DNA from: Alphaproteobacteria bacterium
Lineage (GTDB): Bacteria > Pseudomonadota > Alphaproteobacteria > 16-39-46 > JABJFC01
DNA: 35,694 nucleotides
Assembly (NCBI GenBank): GCA_018662925.1
Contig: JABJFC010000043.1
Location: forward strand, 1 to 35,694
Direction: 5' to 3'
Part shown: in pieces, positions 35,021-35,694 of the stretch
Layout of the letters: the number at the start of each line of letters is the position of its first letter
Numbering within the stretch: the stretch's first letter is position 1
The notes under the pieces: generated by a model
The model's database searches: none
Told to the model about the DNA's origin: nothing
Seen by the model: only the letters and a program-made list of their open reading frames with translations
Program-made: the position numbers and the translations under genes

Positions 35021-35058
35021 TATAAAAAGAAAAGACCTGAAGAGACAAGCTCTTCAGG
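35021..35058 (-). terminator. Rho-independent terminator of the candidate small RNA
   Basis: CCTGAAGAG (35036-35044) and CTCTTCAGG (35050-35058) form a perfect 9-bp stem with a 5-base loop. On the minus strand the stem is followed by a T-rich tail (TCTTTTCTTTTTATA); on the plus strand there is no T-run. It therefore ends a minus-strand transcript and does not serve the racemase gene. Confidence 0.8.
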
Positions 35059-35160
35059 CCGTAGTTCCGGGGTGGTATGTGATCCCAGGACCAGCAGAGT
35101 ATTACTGACCCTGGATTTACGTCTAGTAGAGACGCAAATTCCTTAAAACTCTTACGTTCC
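35021..35160 (-). ncRNA. Candidate structured small RNA with three hairpins
   Basis: Read on the minus strand, three hairpins follow one another. The first pairs 35130-35138 with 35116-35124 (9 bp, one G-U). The second pairs 35105-35116 with 35082-35094 (12 bp with one bulged G and two adjacent G-U pairs, 10-base loop). A C-rich linker (about 35059-35081) then leads to a 9-bp terminator stem. All three wobble pairs are G-U only on the minus strand; on the plus strand they would be A-C mismatches. This argues that the RNA is made from the minus strand. No known RNA family is recognised. The 5' end is uncertain. Confidence 0.6.
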
Positions 35161-35307
35161 AAAATTAAAGAGACTCGTTTTCATCTCTCTCATTAAAACA
35201 AAAAATCATTCCCAATGTTGTCGTCCAAAATCTTTACACTTGCACTTCTAAAAACCCTCAATCGAAATATTTTATGTAAGAGCCTTTCGTGTGATCATTT
35301 AAATATA

Positions 35308-35336
35308 GGAATACACCGTTTAGTGCATTGTGTCAA
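35308..35336 (-). promoter_or_regulatory. Possible promoter for the minus-strand RNA
   Basis: A consensus TTGACA (minus strand, 35336 to 35331) lies 17 bases before TATTCC (35313 to 35308), a poor -10. A transcript from here to the terminator would be about 280 bases. T/A-tracts 60-100 bases upstream could bend the DNA and aid transcription. Confidence 0.35.
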
Positions 35337-35394
35337 CTTATATATCAAATGGGTATTTTTGAGGCTCTTAAAGGGATACAGAGATATCTCTCTC

Positions 35395-35440
35395 TTTTTT
35401 TTGAATTTTTTTTTTATTTTTTTTACAAAAATCAAAAAAA
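35395..35440. repeat. Clustered T- and A-tracts
   Basis: T8 (35395-35402), T10 (35406-35415), T8 (35417-35424), A5 (35427-35431) and A7 (35434-35440) follow each other at roughly helical spacing. Such tracts often give curved DNA; long single-base runs also vary in length between cells. Confidence 0.65.
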
Positions 35441-35694
35441 TAGCCTAAAAAATGTAGTTTCAATTCTGAAAAACATGCTTGGGGCTTGAAAATGCTGGAA
35501 AAGTAGCCACTTGAATAAAACCAAAAAACAGCCTATGTTTTACATCTATAGAGCGAGCAAATTGCAAAATTATGAAAGTGCGGAAGTTTCACGGAGGATG
35601 CAAGGATAAGAATGATATTTTTTTGCACTGATCAATCCATAAGGCACAATTTTAACTGTTTTTCTGGTCTTCACGCGCAATTTTCCCCTGTTTA

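Larger units (their letters stand above)
35009..35694. other. Non-coding right end of the window
   Basis: No supported protein gene lies in these 686 bases. The region holds the candidate small RNA (35021 to about 35160, minus strand), its possible promoter, a palindrome GAGATATCTC at 35381-35390, and clustered T- and A-tracts at 35395-35440. A 9-bp inverted repeat (TAAGAGCCT at 35277-35285 and AGGCTCTTA at 35362-35370) flanks the promoter candidate. From 35441 to the end nothing recognisable was seen. Confidence 0.6.

Noticed and set aside
35021-35186. An open minus-strand frame of about 54 codons runs across the three hairpins.
   Set aside because: It has no ATG and no ribosome site; the only near start is a TTG. 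It passes through the terminator stem, and the wobble evidence favours a structured RNA. A protein is not excluded.
35215-35448. Plus-strand frame of 77 codons ending in a phenylalanine-rich tail.
   Set aside because: The tail is only the product of T-tracts, there is no ribosome site, and the frame runs antisense to the promoter candidate.
35570-35694. Minus-strand frame open for 40 codons to the window edge, with a basic composition.
   Set aside because: Length is within chance for AT-rich DNA and no family is recognised. It could be the end of a gene outside the window, but this cannot be supported.

Overview
The window looks like a chromosomal segment of an alphaproteobacterium with moderately AT-rich DNA. 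Three things point there. The F1 ATPase genes run atpH-atpA-atpG-atpD-atpC with no F0 genes beside them, and lie directly after priA. A long block reads rsfS-rlmH-gpmI-envC-ctpA-(divergent polysaccharide deacetylase)-rppH. A 7Fe ferredoxin and an ApaG of alphaproteobacterial type are present. The base composition, together with a Fic protein, a secreted 2H phosphoesterase and several symporters, would fit a host-associated lineage such as Holosporales or Paracaedibacter-like bacteria. That placement is inference; no rRNA or tRNA gene was found to settle it.

Layout. 1-4.1 kb (+): a terminator of an upstream gene, then glutaryl-CoA dehydrogenase, isopentenyl-diphosphate isomerase, apaG, a TrkH potassium transporter and a small membrane protein. 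4.1-5.1 kb: two exported proteins facing each other, a 2H phosphoesterase and a cysteine-rich mini-protein. 5.2-9 kb: a D-Ala-D-Ala ligase divergent from an alpha/beta hydrolase and a membrane-anchored MurF-like ligase. 9-10.8 kb: a Fic enzyme fused to a winged-helix-like N-terminus, preceded by an array of 24-bp repeats. 10.8-13.5 kb (-): fsa, a Trm112-like protein, xerC and a VanX/DdpX dipeptidase. 13.6-21.7 kb (+): priA, the F1 ATPase operon and a diiron ferritin-like protein. 21.7-32.2 kb (-): a dense block with MFS transporter-fdxA, then rsfS to rppH, then an SSS symporter and a glutathionyl-hydroquinone reductase. 32.3-35 kb (+): a dicarboxylate/amino-acid symporter and an unusual alanine racemase. 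35.0-35.7 kb: non-coding, with a good candidate for a structured small RNA on the minus strand.

How the genes fit together. Most of the segment is housekeeping: ATP synthesis, replication restart, glycolysis, ribosome maturation and cell-wall hydrolase control. A recurring theme is D-alanine chemistry: Ddl, the MurF-like ligase, the dipeptidase and the racemase could make, use and degrade D-Ala-D-Ala. Ddl, hydrolase and membrane MurF look like a cassette additional to the normal division-cell-wall cluster. The parts most worth following up are the three-hairpin RNA, the repeat array in front of fic, the secreted 2H phosphoesterase, the Ddl/MurF cassette and the racemase with substitutions at normally fixed positions.
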